Below are positions 27,255 through 36,300 of a DNA stretch of 64,000 nt, in pieces. Numbering within the stretch: position 1 is the first letter of the stretch; the number at the start of each line of letters is the position of its first letter. The translations under genes and the position numbers were made by a program. The notes under the pieces are model-generated. The model did not search any database, had not been told where the DNA came from, and saw only the letters and a program-made list of their open reading frames with translations. Origin of the DNA: Chitinophaga silvisoli (GTDB lineage: Bacteria; Bacteroidota; Bacteroidia; Chitinophagales; Chitinophagaceae); contig NZ_QTJV01000015.1 in assembly GCF_003412465.1 (NCBI RefSeq), forward strand, positions 92,175 to 156,174, in the 5' to 3' direction.

Positions 27255-28002
27255 TTTGATTTTTCCATTTATCAGCTGCAGGTATTGCTTCAATCACATC
27301 CCAGTGTTCAGCAATCTTTCCATCTTCCACACGGAACAGATCATAGAAAGTGCTGTGTACACCAGCCATCTGGCCTTCGCTGATCACGAGTACAAAGTTA
27401 CCTTCTCCCAGTACTTTGTGGATAGCGGAATAGCTGAAGCCTATCTTATTTGCTGCAAAGTAAGCCAATGCCTGTTGTAATCCTTCGAGGCCATCGCCGA
27501 TATGCGGGTTGTGCTGTACATAACCATTGGCCTTGATGTAAGCCGGGATGATAGTAGCATCGCCGCCTACCAGGAATTTTTCCACGAAGTCCTGAATGAA
27601 TGTTTTGTTCTCTGCAGTTTTATCCAGGTCAGTAAGGGTGGTGTCACCATCAATCATAGTATGCCCGTTAGCGGTAGGTGATACAGGTGCCTGTAAATTA
27701 TCCCAGTGCTCTACGATCCTGCCTTCTTCAAAACGGAAAATGTCGAAGCCGATCTTAGGCCCGAAGAAGTCGTATTCGGTATGGGTAAATACATATTCCC
27801 CGTCCTGGAATGCACGCACTATGTTCACTTTAAATCCCTGCGCAGGTTTGTTCTGTACCAGTGCACCAAAGCCTGCGAAGCCATCGGCAATCGCGAGGTT
27901 GTGCTGGGTATAATTGTCCTGATTGATATATGCAACCGGAGCGCTGTCGCCGGTTTCAAGGCTGTTTAGGAGGTCGATGACCTTTTGTTTGTTATCTTTC
28001 AT
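27232..28002 (-). CDS. tandem SnoaL/NTF2-like domain protein
   Basis: 256 residues made of two homologous halves. Each carries a core such as 'YTQHNLAIADGFAGFGALV' (half 1) and 'YVQHNPHIGDGLEGLQQAL' (half 2), and each ends in a strand 'DIFRFEEGRIVEHWD' or 'DLFRVEDGKIAEHWD'. This is the SnoaL-like branch of the NTF2 superfamily, small conical barrels that bind or convert hydrophobic ligands; single-domain relatives are annotated as predicted ester cyclases or polyketide cyclases. The role is unknown. It is the first gene of an overlapping trio with the macrodomain and sirtuin. Confidence 0.85.
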   Translation of the reverse strand: MKDNKQKVIDLLNSLETGDSAPVAYINQDNYTQHNLAIADGFAGFGALVQNKPAQGFKVNIVRAFQDGEYVFTHTEYDFFGPKIGFDIFRFEEGRIVEHWDNLQAPVSPTANGHTMIDGDTTLTDLDKTAENKTFIQDFVEKFLVGGDATIIPAYIKANGYVQHNPHIGDGLEGLQQALAYFAANKIGFSYSAIHKVLGEGNFVLVISEGQMAGVHSTFYDLFRVEDGKIAEHWDVIEAIPAADKWKNQNGKFGFR

Positions 28003-28065
28003 ACTGCAAAGTTGCAGCTTGTAAGGGGGCGGGAAAAGGTAGAAACGGGATATTGTATGATACTT

Positions 28066-28929
28066 TTACTCCATCGTGAATTGTTCCCTGAATTCAACCG
28101 GAGTTTGCCCATTGTGCTTTTTGAAATACTTAATGAAGTTGGTAGGTTCGTCATAGCCCAGCGTATAGCCTATTTCCTTGATGGTATCCTGGGTATGGGC
28201 CAGCAGGCGTTTGGCTTCCAGCATCACCCGGTCGTCAATCATTTCCTTGGGTGTTTTGCCTACGGTTTTGCCGGTAGCGGTATTCAGACGTTTTTCGGTT
28301 ACCAGGAGTTCGCGGGCATAGAACTGCACCTGTTTCTCCGTCTGGTAATTCTTTTCCAGCATTTCCCTGAACAGGAGTAAATAATCCAGGTCTGCATTTT
28401 TCTTTAGTTCTGTAAAGGTTTGCTGGCGGTATTCCCGCTCTGCATATAGGAGAAAATTGTGTAACAGGTTGTGCAGGATGTGAGGTTGACCGGCATCTTT
28501 AGGATGGGTTAGTTCCCATTGCATCAGGGCCATCAGGTCGCTGAAAGGCTTGTTGTCGGGGGCTACATGCACCATGGCCACCTTCATGAGGTCATTGAAC
28601 AGGATATTGCCATGCAGGTATTTGAGGTCCTGGCTGAAGAAATCACCTGTAAATAAAATTGCATATCCTTCCGCGTCGGCGTGCACATCAAAGCGCTGTA
28701 CCCTGTCTTTGTTTAAGAACAGTAGCGTGCCTGGCTGTACCTGGATGGGTTCGAAGTCTACCCAGTGTACAGGTGTTCCTTTCTGAAACCAGAGTATGTG
28801 GTAAAAGCCAGTACGGTGGGGCATGGTCAGCATGTCGCTATGGTTGCGGTACAGTTTCTCCAATGGAATGATTTCAAATTCCACGGGCAGGCCTGCTTTA
28901 AACTCGTATTTAGTGATTCTGGCGTGCAT
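28066..28929 (-). CDS. AraC family transcriptional regulator
   Basis: 287 residues. The N-terminal cupin-like half contains 'GFYHILWFQKGTPVHWVDFE' and 'GTLLFLNKDRVQRFD'; the C-terminal AraC HTH contains 'YARELLVTEKRLNTATGKT' and 'IKEIGYTLGYDEPTNFIKYF'. It is 63 bp upstream of the SnoaL-macrodomain-sirtuin trio on the same strand and is the probable local regulator. Its start overlaps the end of the upstream membrane-protein gene by 20 bp. Confidence 0.92.
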   Translation of the reverse strand: MHARITKYEFKAGLPVEFEIIPLEKLYRNHSDMLTMPHRTGFYHILWFQKGTPVHWVDFEPIQVQPGTLLFLNKDRVQRFDVHADAEGYAILFTGDFFSQDLKYLHGNILFNDLMKVAMVHVAPDNKPFSDLMALMQWELTHPKDAGQPHILHNLLHNFLLYAEREYRQQTFTELKKNADLDYLLLFREMLEKNYQTEKQVQFYARELLVTEKRLNTATGKTVGKTPKEMIDDRVMLEAKRLLAHTQDTIKEIGYTLGYDEPTNFIKYFKKHNGQTPVEFREQFTME

Positions 28930-29440
28930 GTATCCTTTTGGCGATGTGATAGCAAATTACGGAATAGATGGCAGCTGCCGGCAGGGGGAATAATAACGCT
29001 GAAGATTCCGGCCAGGGATATGACCAACTGACGGACAAGGCCCCCGGATTGAAAGTATAAATGATCAAATATGCCATTGTATTGGAGATCAGACAGGCAT
29101 AAACAATGATTAAAATCAAGGAAAATAAGACCGTAGCTCTTAGTTTCTTTAAAAGAGTGAGCGAAATTGCAGCCACATAAATAACAATTAACGGTAAGAA
29201 AGTTACTGAACGGTATTTGAAGAACATGTGATCCGGGGAGGCCTCCCAGGCAATGATCAGGTTAACGATCATGCATGTCGTGTTCACTAAAGCAAGAGCA
29301 GCAGCGATAGAATTGGCAGTAGCAAGATAGGGGTGAATAACCTTTCGGAGTTTTGCTATTACCAGCGTGGCTACCAGAAAGCTAATTGTGGCTATACAAT
29401 GAGTCAGGAGAAGGGATTCGGGTATATTCATGAACGGCAT
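28910..29440 (-). CDS. small multi-pass membrane protein of unknown function
   Basis: 176 residues from the ATG at 29440; a second ATG at 29431 is equally possible. The frame stays open further upstream only because it reads through the tRNA-Glu, so that part is excluded. Five hydrophobic helices fill the protein, with a short basic tail 'KRIHARQNH'. No family was recognised. It lies directly past the tRNA-Glu terminator and overlaps the AraC gene by 20 bp, so it may belong to the same leftward unit as the sirtuin operon. Confidence 0.6.
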   Translation of the reverse strand: MPFMNIPESLLLTHCIATISFLVATLVIAKLRKVIHPYLATANSIAAALALVNTTCMIVNLIIAWEASPDHMFFKYRSVTFLPLIVIYVAAISLTLLKKLRATVLFSLILIIVYACLISNTMAYLIIYTFNPGALSVSWSYPWPESSALLFPLPAAAIYSVICYHIAKRIHARQNH

Positions 29441-29447
29441 AAAATAA

Positions 29448-29474
29448 AAAAGGCTGCTCGATTGAGCAACCTTT
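29448..29474 (-). terminator. terminator of tRNA-Glu copy 2
   Basis: A hairpin 'aggctgctcgattgagcaac' plus ctt (29451-29473, one mismatch) flanked on the left by an A run that is a T tract on the minus strand. The stem resembles the hairpin of repeat copy D. Confidence 0.8.
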
Positions 29475-29481
29475 CTACTGG

Positions 29482-29553
29482 TACCGCGTACGGGAGTCGA
29501 ACCCGTCATTCCTCCGTGAAAGGGAGGCGTCTTAGCCGATTGACCAACGCGGC
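29482..29553 (-). tRNA. tRNA-Glu (anticodon TTC), copy 2
   Basis: 72 nt, identical to the tRNA at 9188-9259, same strand, anticodon TTC, CCA not encoded. The flanking DNA differs apart from the promoter and a similar hairpin. Confidence 0.96.
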
Positions 29554-29594
29554 TTAATCATTAAGCTATGGCGCGATTCCATAATTTAGGATTG

Positions 29595-29625
29595 CAAAGG
29601 TAAGCGGGATTTTCATATTTCCAAA
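29595..29625 (-). promoter_or_regulatory. promoter of tRNA-Glu copy 2
   Basis: On the minus strand a TTTG (complement of 29622-29625) and TACCTTTG (complement of 29595-29602) stand 19 bases apart, the Bacteroidota consensus spacing. Confidence 0.75.
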
Positions 29626-29651
29626 AAAAATTTCGTTAACTTAAAATTCTA

Positions 29652-29682
29652 TTGCTTTATCCCCGTCTAGCATGTAACTTCG
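29652..29682 (+). promoter_or_regulatory. promoter of gap
   Basis: TTG at 29652-29654 and TAACTTCG at 29675-29682, 20 bases apart, approximate the -33/-7 consensus. The start of transcription would fall near 29690, upstream of the ATG at 29721. Confidence 0.5.
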
Positions 29683-29720
29683 CAATCAATTTTTTTCAAT
29701 CTCAACAAACTCAGTGTAAA

Positions 29721-30737
29721 ATGGGAACTAATCTTAAAATCGGTATTAATGGTTTCGGTCGTATCGGCCGTTTAGTATACCGTCAGATCTTCAATATGCC
29801 AGGTATAGACGTGGTAGCTATTAATGACCTTACAAGTCCCGCAGTTTTAGCTCACCTGCTGAAATACGATTCAGCTCAGGGTCGTTTCGATGCTGATGTG
29901 AAGCACTCCGATAACGCTATCTCCGTTAACGGACATGAGGTGAAAATTTACGCTCAAAAAGATCCTTCTCAAATTCCTTGGGGTAACCACGGTGTTGACG
30001 TTGTAATCGAATCAACCGGTTTCTTCGCTGATAAAGACAAAGCTGAAGCTCACATCAAGGCTGGTGCTAAGAGAGTTGTTATCTCTGCTCCTGCTACCGG
30101 TGACCTGAAGACTGTAGTATTCAACGTAAACCATGATATCCTGGATGGTAGCGAAACTATCATTTCATGTGCTTCATGTACTACAAACTGTCTGGCACCA
30201 ATGGCTAAGGTACTGGAAGATAACTACGGCATTGAGCTGGGTGTTATGACCACTATCCACGCTTACACCAACGACCAGAACACCCTGGATGCGCCTCATG
30301 CAAAAGGTGACCTGCGTCGTGCACGTGCTGCTGCTGCTAACATCGTACCTAACAGTACTGGTGCTGCTAAAGCTATCGGCCTGGTGCTGCCTAGCCTGAA
30401 AGGTAAACTGGATGGTAACGCACAGCGTGTTCCAACCATCACAGGTTCCCTGACTGAACTGACTACCGTTCTGAAGAAGAAAACTTCTGTTGAAGAAATC
30501 AACGCTGCAATGAAGGCTGCTTCTAACGAGTCATTCGGTTATACTACAGACGAAATCGTAAGCAGCGACATCATCGGTATCACCTTCGGTTCACTGTTCG
30601 ATGCTACTCAGACTAAGATCGTTTCTGTAGGCGACAAACAACTGGTTAAGACTGTATCATGGTATGACAACGAAATGAGCTATGTTTCTCAGCTGGTTCG
30701 TACCGTTAAGTACTTCGCCGGTCTGATCAGCAAATAA
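29721..30737 (+). CDS. gap: glyceraldehyde-3-phosphate dehydrogenase, type I
   Basis: 338 residues from the ATG at 29721. A longer in-frame start at 29652 would overlap the promoter and adds non-family residues. 'KIGINGFGRIGRLVYR' is the NAD-binding start, 'SCASCTTNCLAP' holds the catalytic Cys153, and 'WYDNEMSYVSQLVR' is the family C-terminus. It converts glyceraldehyde 3-phosphate to 1,3-bisphosphoglycerate in glycolysis and gluconeogenesis. pgk follows 107 bp downstream on the same strand and catalyses the next step. Confidence 0.98.
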   Translation: MGTNLKIGINGFGRIGRLVYRQIFNMPGIDVVAINDLTSPAVLAHLLKYDSAQGRFDADVKHSDNAISVNGHEVKIYAQKDPSQIPWGNHGVDVVIESTGFFADKDKAEAHIKAGAKRVVISAPATGDLKTVVFNVNHDILDGSETIISCASCTTNCLAPMAKVLEDNYGIELGVMTTIHAYTNDQNTLDAPHAKGDLRRARAAAANIVPNSTGAAKAIGLVLPSLKGKLDGNAQRVPTITGSLTELTTVLKKKTSVEEINAAMKAASNESFGYTTDEIVSSDIIGITFGSLFDATQTKIVSVGDKQLVKTVSWYDNEMSYVSQLVRTVKYFAGLISK

Positions 30738-30757
30738 GCTTTATAGATCATAAGATG

Positions 30758-30812
30758 TAAATGGTGAATGGTAAATGGTGAAATTTTTCCGCCATTCACT
30801 GTTCACCATTTA
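30758..30812. repeat. intergenic inverted repeat between gap and pgk
   Basis: Arms 'taaatggtgaa' (30758-30768) and 'ttcaccattta' (30802-30812) pair perfectly, and inner 'aatggtaaatgg' and 'ccattcact' extend the hairpin imperfectly. The repetitive 'atggtga/atggtaa' make-up recalls interspersed palindromes common between Bacteroidota genes. It may stabilise the 3' end of the gap message or lower pgk read-through. Confidence 0.6.
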
Positions 30813-30844
30813 TCGTTTATTCACCAGAGAGTAAAACAGAACCA

Positions 30845-32041
30845 ATGAGTAAATTTTCCGATTTCAACTTTAAAGGTCATAAAGCAGTAGTGCGTGTTGA
30901 CTTTAACGTGCCGCTGAACGATCAATTCCAGATCACCGATGATACCCGTATGACCGCTGCTGTTCCAACCATCAAAAAGATCCTTGCTGATGGTGGTAGC
31001 GTAATCCTGATGTCTCACCTGGGTCGTCCGAAAGATGGTCCTACCGATAAATATTCCCTGAAACACCTGGTTAACCACCTGATCAAATTGCTGGATGGTG
31101 TGACCGTTAAGTTCGCTGCCGATTGCATCGGTGAAGTAGCTGAAAAAGCTGCTGCTGGTCTGCAACCAGGCGAAGTACTGCTGCTGGAAAACCTGCGCTT
31201 CTACAAAGAAGAAGAAAAAGGTGATAAAGGCTTCGCAGAAAAACTGTCTAAACTGGGCGACGTTTATGTAAACGATGCATTCGGTACTGCTCACCGTGCA
31301 CACGCTTCTACAGCTGTGATGGCTGAATTCTATCCTGCTGACAAACGTATGTTTGGTCTGCTGATGGAAGCTGAAGTAGGCAATGCGGAAAAAGTACTGC
31401 ACGGCGCTGCAAAACCTTTCACCGCTATCCTGGGTGGTGCTAAGGTGAGCGACAAGATCCTGATCATCGAAAACCTGATGGAAAAAGCTAATAACATCAT
31501 CATCGGTGGTGGTATGGCTTACACCTTCCTGAAGGCGCAGGGTAAAGAAATCGGTAGCTCCCTGTGTGAAAACGAGAAACTGGACCTGGCACTTGAACTG
31601 CTCGCTAAAGCAAAAGCAAAAGGCGTTCAGCTGATCCTGCCTGTTGACTCAGTAGCTGCTGATAAATTTGCTGCTGATGCAAATACGCAGACCGTTAGCA
31701 ATGACAACATCCCTGCTGGCTGGATGGGGCTGGACATCGGACCTAAATCTGTAGCACTCTTCAGCGAAACTATCCAACAGTCCAAAACCATCCTGTGGAA
31801 TGGTCCTATGGGCGTGTTCGAAATGAAGGCTTTCCAGAATGGTACTAAATCTGTAGCTGATGCCATCGTACTGGCTACAGCACAGGGTGCATTCTCCCTG
31901 GTAGGTGGTGGTGACTCCGTTGCTGCTGTTAACCAGTTTGGCCTGGCTGAAAAAGTAAGCTATGTATCTACAGGTGGTGGTGCTATGCTGGAGTTCTTCG
32001 AAGGAAAGACCCTGCCAGGTATCGCTGCTGTAAAAGCATAA
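30845..32041 (+). CDS. pgk: phosphoglycerate kinase
   Basis: 398 residues, typical length. 'KAVVRVDFNVPLND' (near residue 10) is the PGK signature, 'LMSHLGRP' and 'LLENLRFYKEEE' follow, and 'GGGDSVAAVNQFG' with 'YVSTGGGAMLEFFEG' close the nucleotide domain. It makes ATP and 3-phosphoglycerate from 1,3-bisphosphoglycerate in the cytosol. Downstream of gap and followed by a strong terminator. Confidence 0.98.
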   Translation: MSKFSDFNFKGHKAVVRVDFNVPLNDQFQITDDTRMTAAVPTIKKILADGGSVILMSHLGRPKDGPTDKYSLKHLVNHLIKLLDGVTVKFAADCIGEVAEKAAAGLQPGEVLLLENLRFYKEEEKGDKGFAEKLSKLGDVYVNDAFGTAHRAHASTAVMAEFYPADKRMFGLLMEAEVGNAEKVLHGAAKPFTAILGGAKVSDKILIIENLMEKANNIIIGGGMAYTFLKAQGKEIGSSLCENEKLDLALELLAKAKAKGVQLILPVDSVAADKFAADANTQTVSNDNIPAGWMGLDIGPKSVALFSETIQQSKTILWNGPMGVFEMKAFQNGTKSVADAIVLATAQGAFSLVGGGDSVAAVNQFGLAEKVSYVSTGGGAMLEFFEGKTLPGIAAVKA

Positions 32042-32060
32042 TCCTGCTTATAAATATTTA

Positions 32061-32102
32061 ACCGAACGCTTCTGCCCCAGGCAGAAGCGTTCGGTTTTTT
32101 TA
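32061..32102 (+). terminator. intrinsic terminator of pgk
   Basis: A 15-bp perfect stem (32061-32075 with 32081-32095), a 5-base loop and seven T, starting 20 bases past the pgk stop. Confidence 0.93.
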
Positions 32103-32115
32103 CTATCTTGATGGA

Positions 32116-33369
32116 ATGAGTAAACTAACGCGCCACCTCTACTTCCAGGTTATCATTGCCATCATCATCGGTATTCTAGTCGGTCATTACTATCCCAAAA
32201 TAGCCCCTACCGGAGAATTGATCAGTACTATCTTCATCAACCTGATCAAAATGCTGATAGCCCCCATCATCTTCCTGACCATCGTACTCGGTATCGCCAG
32301 GATGGGAGATATGAAGAAAGTAGGCAAGGTAGGCGGCAAAGCGCTACTCTACTTCGAAATCGTAACCACGCTCGCTATCACTATTGGCCTTGTCGTAGCT
32401 AATTACCTGAAGCCCGGCAAGGGCATGGACTTCTCCAGCGTCTCGGGTGCTGACCTTGAAAAAGCAGCCAAAATTCAGCACGATGCTGCCGGCTTTAGCT
32501 GGACCGAGTTCCTGCTCCATATTGTTCCTTCCAATGCCGTAGAGGCCTTTGCCAAAGGTGAGATTATCCAGGTACTGGTGTTCGCTATCCTCTTTGGGTA
32601 TGGGATAACCAAACTCAATGGTAAAGGAGATGGCTTGCTCAATACCTTTGAGCGGATCTCAGAAGTCTTTTTCAATGTCCTGAAGTTTATCATGAAACTG
32701 GCTCCTATCGGTGCCTTCGGTGGCATGGCATTTACCATTGGTAAGTTTGGCCTCAAGGCCCTGCACCCCATGATTTCCCTCATGCTTTGTGTATACCTCA
32801 CCATGTTCCTTTTTATCTTTATCATACTGGGAACGATCGCTTACCTATACAAATTCAGTCTCTGGAAATACCTCAAATTTATTAGCAACGAATTGCTCAT
32901 CGTACTCGGTACCTCCAGCTCAGAATCCGCCCTGCCGGGTATTATGGAGAAACTGGAGAAGATGGGCTGCCACAAAGAAGTGGTCGGCCTCGTCATCCCT
33001 GCCGGTTATTCTTTCAACCTGGATGGTACAAGTATTTATCTCAGCATGTCTATGATATTTTTGGCGCAGGCAGCAAAAGTAGACCTCACTATCTGGCAGG
33101 AACTGACCATCATAGGTATATTGATGATTACTTCCAAAGGTGCTGCAGGTGTGACGGGTAGCGGTTTTATAGTACTGGCTTCCACGCTGGCGGTGATCAA
33201 AGTAATCCCTGCGGGTGGTCTCGCACTTCTGATAGGCGTAGACCGCTTCATGAGCGAAGCCCGCGCTATCACAAACCTGATCGGTAATGGCGTAGCCACT
33301 ATTGTAATGGCAAAAAGTGAAAAAGCTTTTGATGAGGAAAAGTATAAGCTCGCTATAGGTGTTCAGTAA
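32116..33369 (+). CDS. dicarboxylate/amino acid:cation symporter (DAACS family)
   Basis: 417 residues, eight or more membrane helices and two re-entrant loops. 'IKMLIAPIIFLTIVLGIARM' (near 45-64) and the substrate-site motifs 'LGTSSSESALP' (serine-rich hairpin) and 'PAGYSFNLDGTSIYLSM' are family hallmarks. It should take up C4-dicarboxylates or glutamate/aspartate with Na+ or H+ through the inner membrane. The sensor kinase gene starts 29 bp downstream on the same strand, which suggests cotranscription. Confidence 0.95.
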   Translation: MSKLTRHLYFQVIIAIIIGILVGHYYPKIAPTGELISTIFINLIKMLIAPIIFLTIVLGIARMGDMKKVGKVGGKALLYFEIVTTLAITIGLVVANYLKPGKGMDFSSVSGADLEKAAKIQHDAAGFSWTEFLLHIVPSNAVEAFAKGEIIQVLVFAILFGYGITKLNGKGDGLLNTFERISEVFFNVLKFIMKLAPIGAFGGMAFTIGKFGLKALHPMISLMLCVYLTMFLFIFIILGTIAYLYKFSLWKYLKFISNELLIVLGTSSSESALPGIMEKLEKMGCHKEVVGLVIPAGYSFNLDGTSIYLSMSMIFLAQAAKVDLTIWQELTIIGILMITSKGAAGVTGSGFIVLASTLAVIKVIPAGGLALLIGVDRFMSEARAITNLIGNGVATIVMAKSEKAFDEEKYKLAIGVQ

Positions 33370-33398
33370 TATTAGTTATTTTTAGTTTTTCCCACCTT

Positions 33399-36300
33399 AT
33401 GAATGTGAAGTTACGCCTTGTTGCTTTTATATATTGGCTGCTTGCAATATATAGCTTCTCTGTGCATGCACAAGAGTCGGCGCTTTCATATTCATTCCGT
33501 CATCTCGACCTTAGCGATGGGCTGGCCAGCAATCACGTATCCGCCATTCTACAGGATCATAAAGGTTTTATCTGGATTGCCAGCACTGCCCTGCAGCGTT
33601 ATGATGGGAGTAACCTGATCACTATTGCCAGCTTCGACAAAGTGCCGGGTTCCATTTACTACGACGATATCTGTCTTTGTGAAGATAAAAAAGGGAGGAT
33701 CTGGATGGGGGCTCCTGATAATATCCGTTACTATGATCCTGGCACTTCCAAAGTAAAGGTGCTGAAGATGGATATGCTCCCAGTGGGCACCGGCAATGTT
33801 TACTGTAGTCATATTATACAGGATCATGCCGGCATCATCTGGGTCACCACCCAGGAAGGTCTGTACCGCTATGATGAAGAAGCCGCCACCTTTGTCATCC
33901 CAAAGGAAATACCTGCCCCGCAAAGGGCAGAAATGTACAGCGCTATTATTGAAGACAGGGCTGGCAACCTCTGGATCAGTGGTAAACAGGGCATCTACAT
34001 GCTGAGTGCAGATCGCAGGCACCTGTATAGCAAAGACAACAACCCCTTACATATTCCGCTGCTCAATACAGAAACCAGTGTCAAGCAGTTTTTCATCGAT
34101 AGCCGCGAACGCTTGTGGGCTTCAGGTAGACTGGGCGACACCCTCTACTGCTATATACCTGCACAAAAACAACTGAAAGCCTGGCCCTTCAGGATCAATA
34201 AGCCCCCCGAAGGGAATATGGTTACCGACATTACAGAAGATAAGGACAAACAGATCTGGGTAGCTACAGAAATGGGGGGCATCTATCGATATGACGAACA
34301 AGCCGGCGATTTCCACATCAATATCCGCGCAAATAACGACGATGATAAAAGATTCCACTACGATTTTGAAGTCAACTGTTTCCTGAACGACCGGGATGGC
34401 CGGCTATGGATTGGTAGTGACAGGGGATTAAATATTCTGAATCCGCCTGATCAGGCATTCCGCATCATGGACCAGCGGGATCCAAATGCAAAGTTACCCC
34501 AGGCGGAAGTAACCGGACTATTCCAGGATGACAGGGGAAATATCTATGCCGGCTACTGGGGCAAAGGCTTTAGCTGGCTCTCCCCTTCACTGCAATTAAA
34601 GCGGCAATTCCTGCAGGAAGTACCTGAAGAAAGAGGACTGGTATGGAGCTTTGCGCAAATGCCGGATGGAAAAGTATTGGTAGGGCAGGAGAATGGCTGG
34701 CTCTCCGTTTTTGATCCGAAGCAGGGAAAATTTGTAGCGCATAAGCACAAAGAACTTTTCGGTGATCAGACACTCATGACCATGCAGCCTGACGATGATA
34801 GCACTGTGTGGATAGGTTTATATAAGAACGGACTGGTACGCTGGAACCCGGTGACAGATTCATTTACGATTTGCCAGAACCTGCTGAACAAAATTCGTCA
34901 TCCCATTACGGTTATGGATATAGCCGGGCAGGGCGATAGCATCTTATGGCTGGCAACCAGCGATGCTGGCCTGATCCGCTACAATCATATCACGCAGAAA
35001 ATAGTGTCGAGAGAACTGTTTCCTTATGGCCAGTTGTCCGTCAGCAATATCACCTGTCTGAACCTCCTGGATGATTCTACCCTCGTAGCAGGTACAGAAC
35101 ATGGACTGTGGGTATACGATATCAGGCAGCATACCGCCAATCCGCTCCTGATCAATGGTACCCTCTTTGACGAATGGGTACTGAGCTTGTTGCCCTCCGG
35201 CAATAAAGGATTATGGTTTACTACACCCTATGGATTCTACCGTTTCAACAGGCGGAATTTCGGACTGGAAACCTTTGTGCAGACAGGGCAGATCATTGAC
35301 AATAACCGAAAAGTGAGAAGACGGATAGTGCGGCTGGCAGATGGCCGGCTGATGATAGGGGCATCCGATCACTTTGTGGTGCTGGATACGGCGGCACTAA
35401 AGGTAGCACCCTCGCCACCCAATGTGACGATCATCAATTTCAGGGCTATGGATAGCAGTATGCAGCTGAATACCCTGTATGATAAGAATGCACCGCTTGC
35501 ATTGAACCACCGGCAGAACTTTATCAACATAGAGTTCAAAAGCCTGCAATATCATCATGAAGCGATCCGCTATTTTTACCAGCTGGATGGGGTGGATGAA
35601 GACTGGGTGCAGGCCAATGGGGTACTGGTAGCAAGGTATACCAACCTGCCCCCGGGGAATTATATATTCAGGGTACGGAGTATGAACACAGCAGGTACAT
35701 TTTCTTCAGGTGTCACCACTTTGTACTTCAATATCCTTCCTGCTTTCTGGCAGACTACCTGGTTCCGTTTACTCTGCCTGCTCCTGATCATAGCCTGTGT
35801 CTACACCTATTTCAGGATCAGGATTTACCTGATCAAAAGAGAGGCACGCAGGCGTACGAATATAGAACAGCAGATTGCCCAGCTGGAAATGAAGGCGCTC
35901 CGGGCACAAATGAATCCGCATTTCATCTTCAATGCACTGAACTCTATACAGACATTTATGATGAAGAATGAAACGGAGCAGGCGCTTTCCTACCTGAGCC
36001 GTTTTGCAAGACTGATCAGGAATGTACTGGATAACTCCCAGCAAAACAGCATCACTATTTCGCAGGAGATCAGGATGCTGGAGAACTATATAGAGCTGGA
36101 AAAACTGCGTTTCGAAGATCAGTTTGATTGTGATATTCGTGTAGATGAAGCACTGGATCCTGACTTTACAGATATTCCTACCATGATCTTACAGCCCTTT
36201 GTAGAGAATGCTATCTGGCATGGGCTCTTACACAAAAAGGAGCGGGGGATGCTTAGAATCATCTTTACGAAAGAGATAGACAGGGTATTGTGTACGATAG

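Noticed and set aside
28910..29509. membrane protein starting inside tRNA-Glu copy 2
   Set aside because: The first 23 codons are a translation of the tRNA T-arm and terminator; the first plausible start after them is at 29440.
29652..29720. longer N-terminus for the gap gene
   Set aside because: The extra 23 codons overlap a promoter-like element and add residues foreign to the family; ATG at 29721 fits the GAPDH start.
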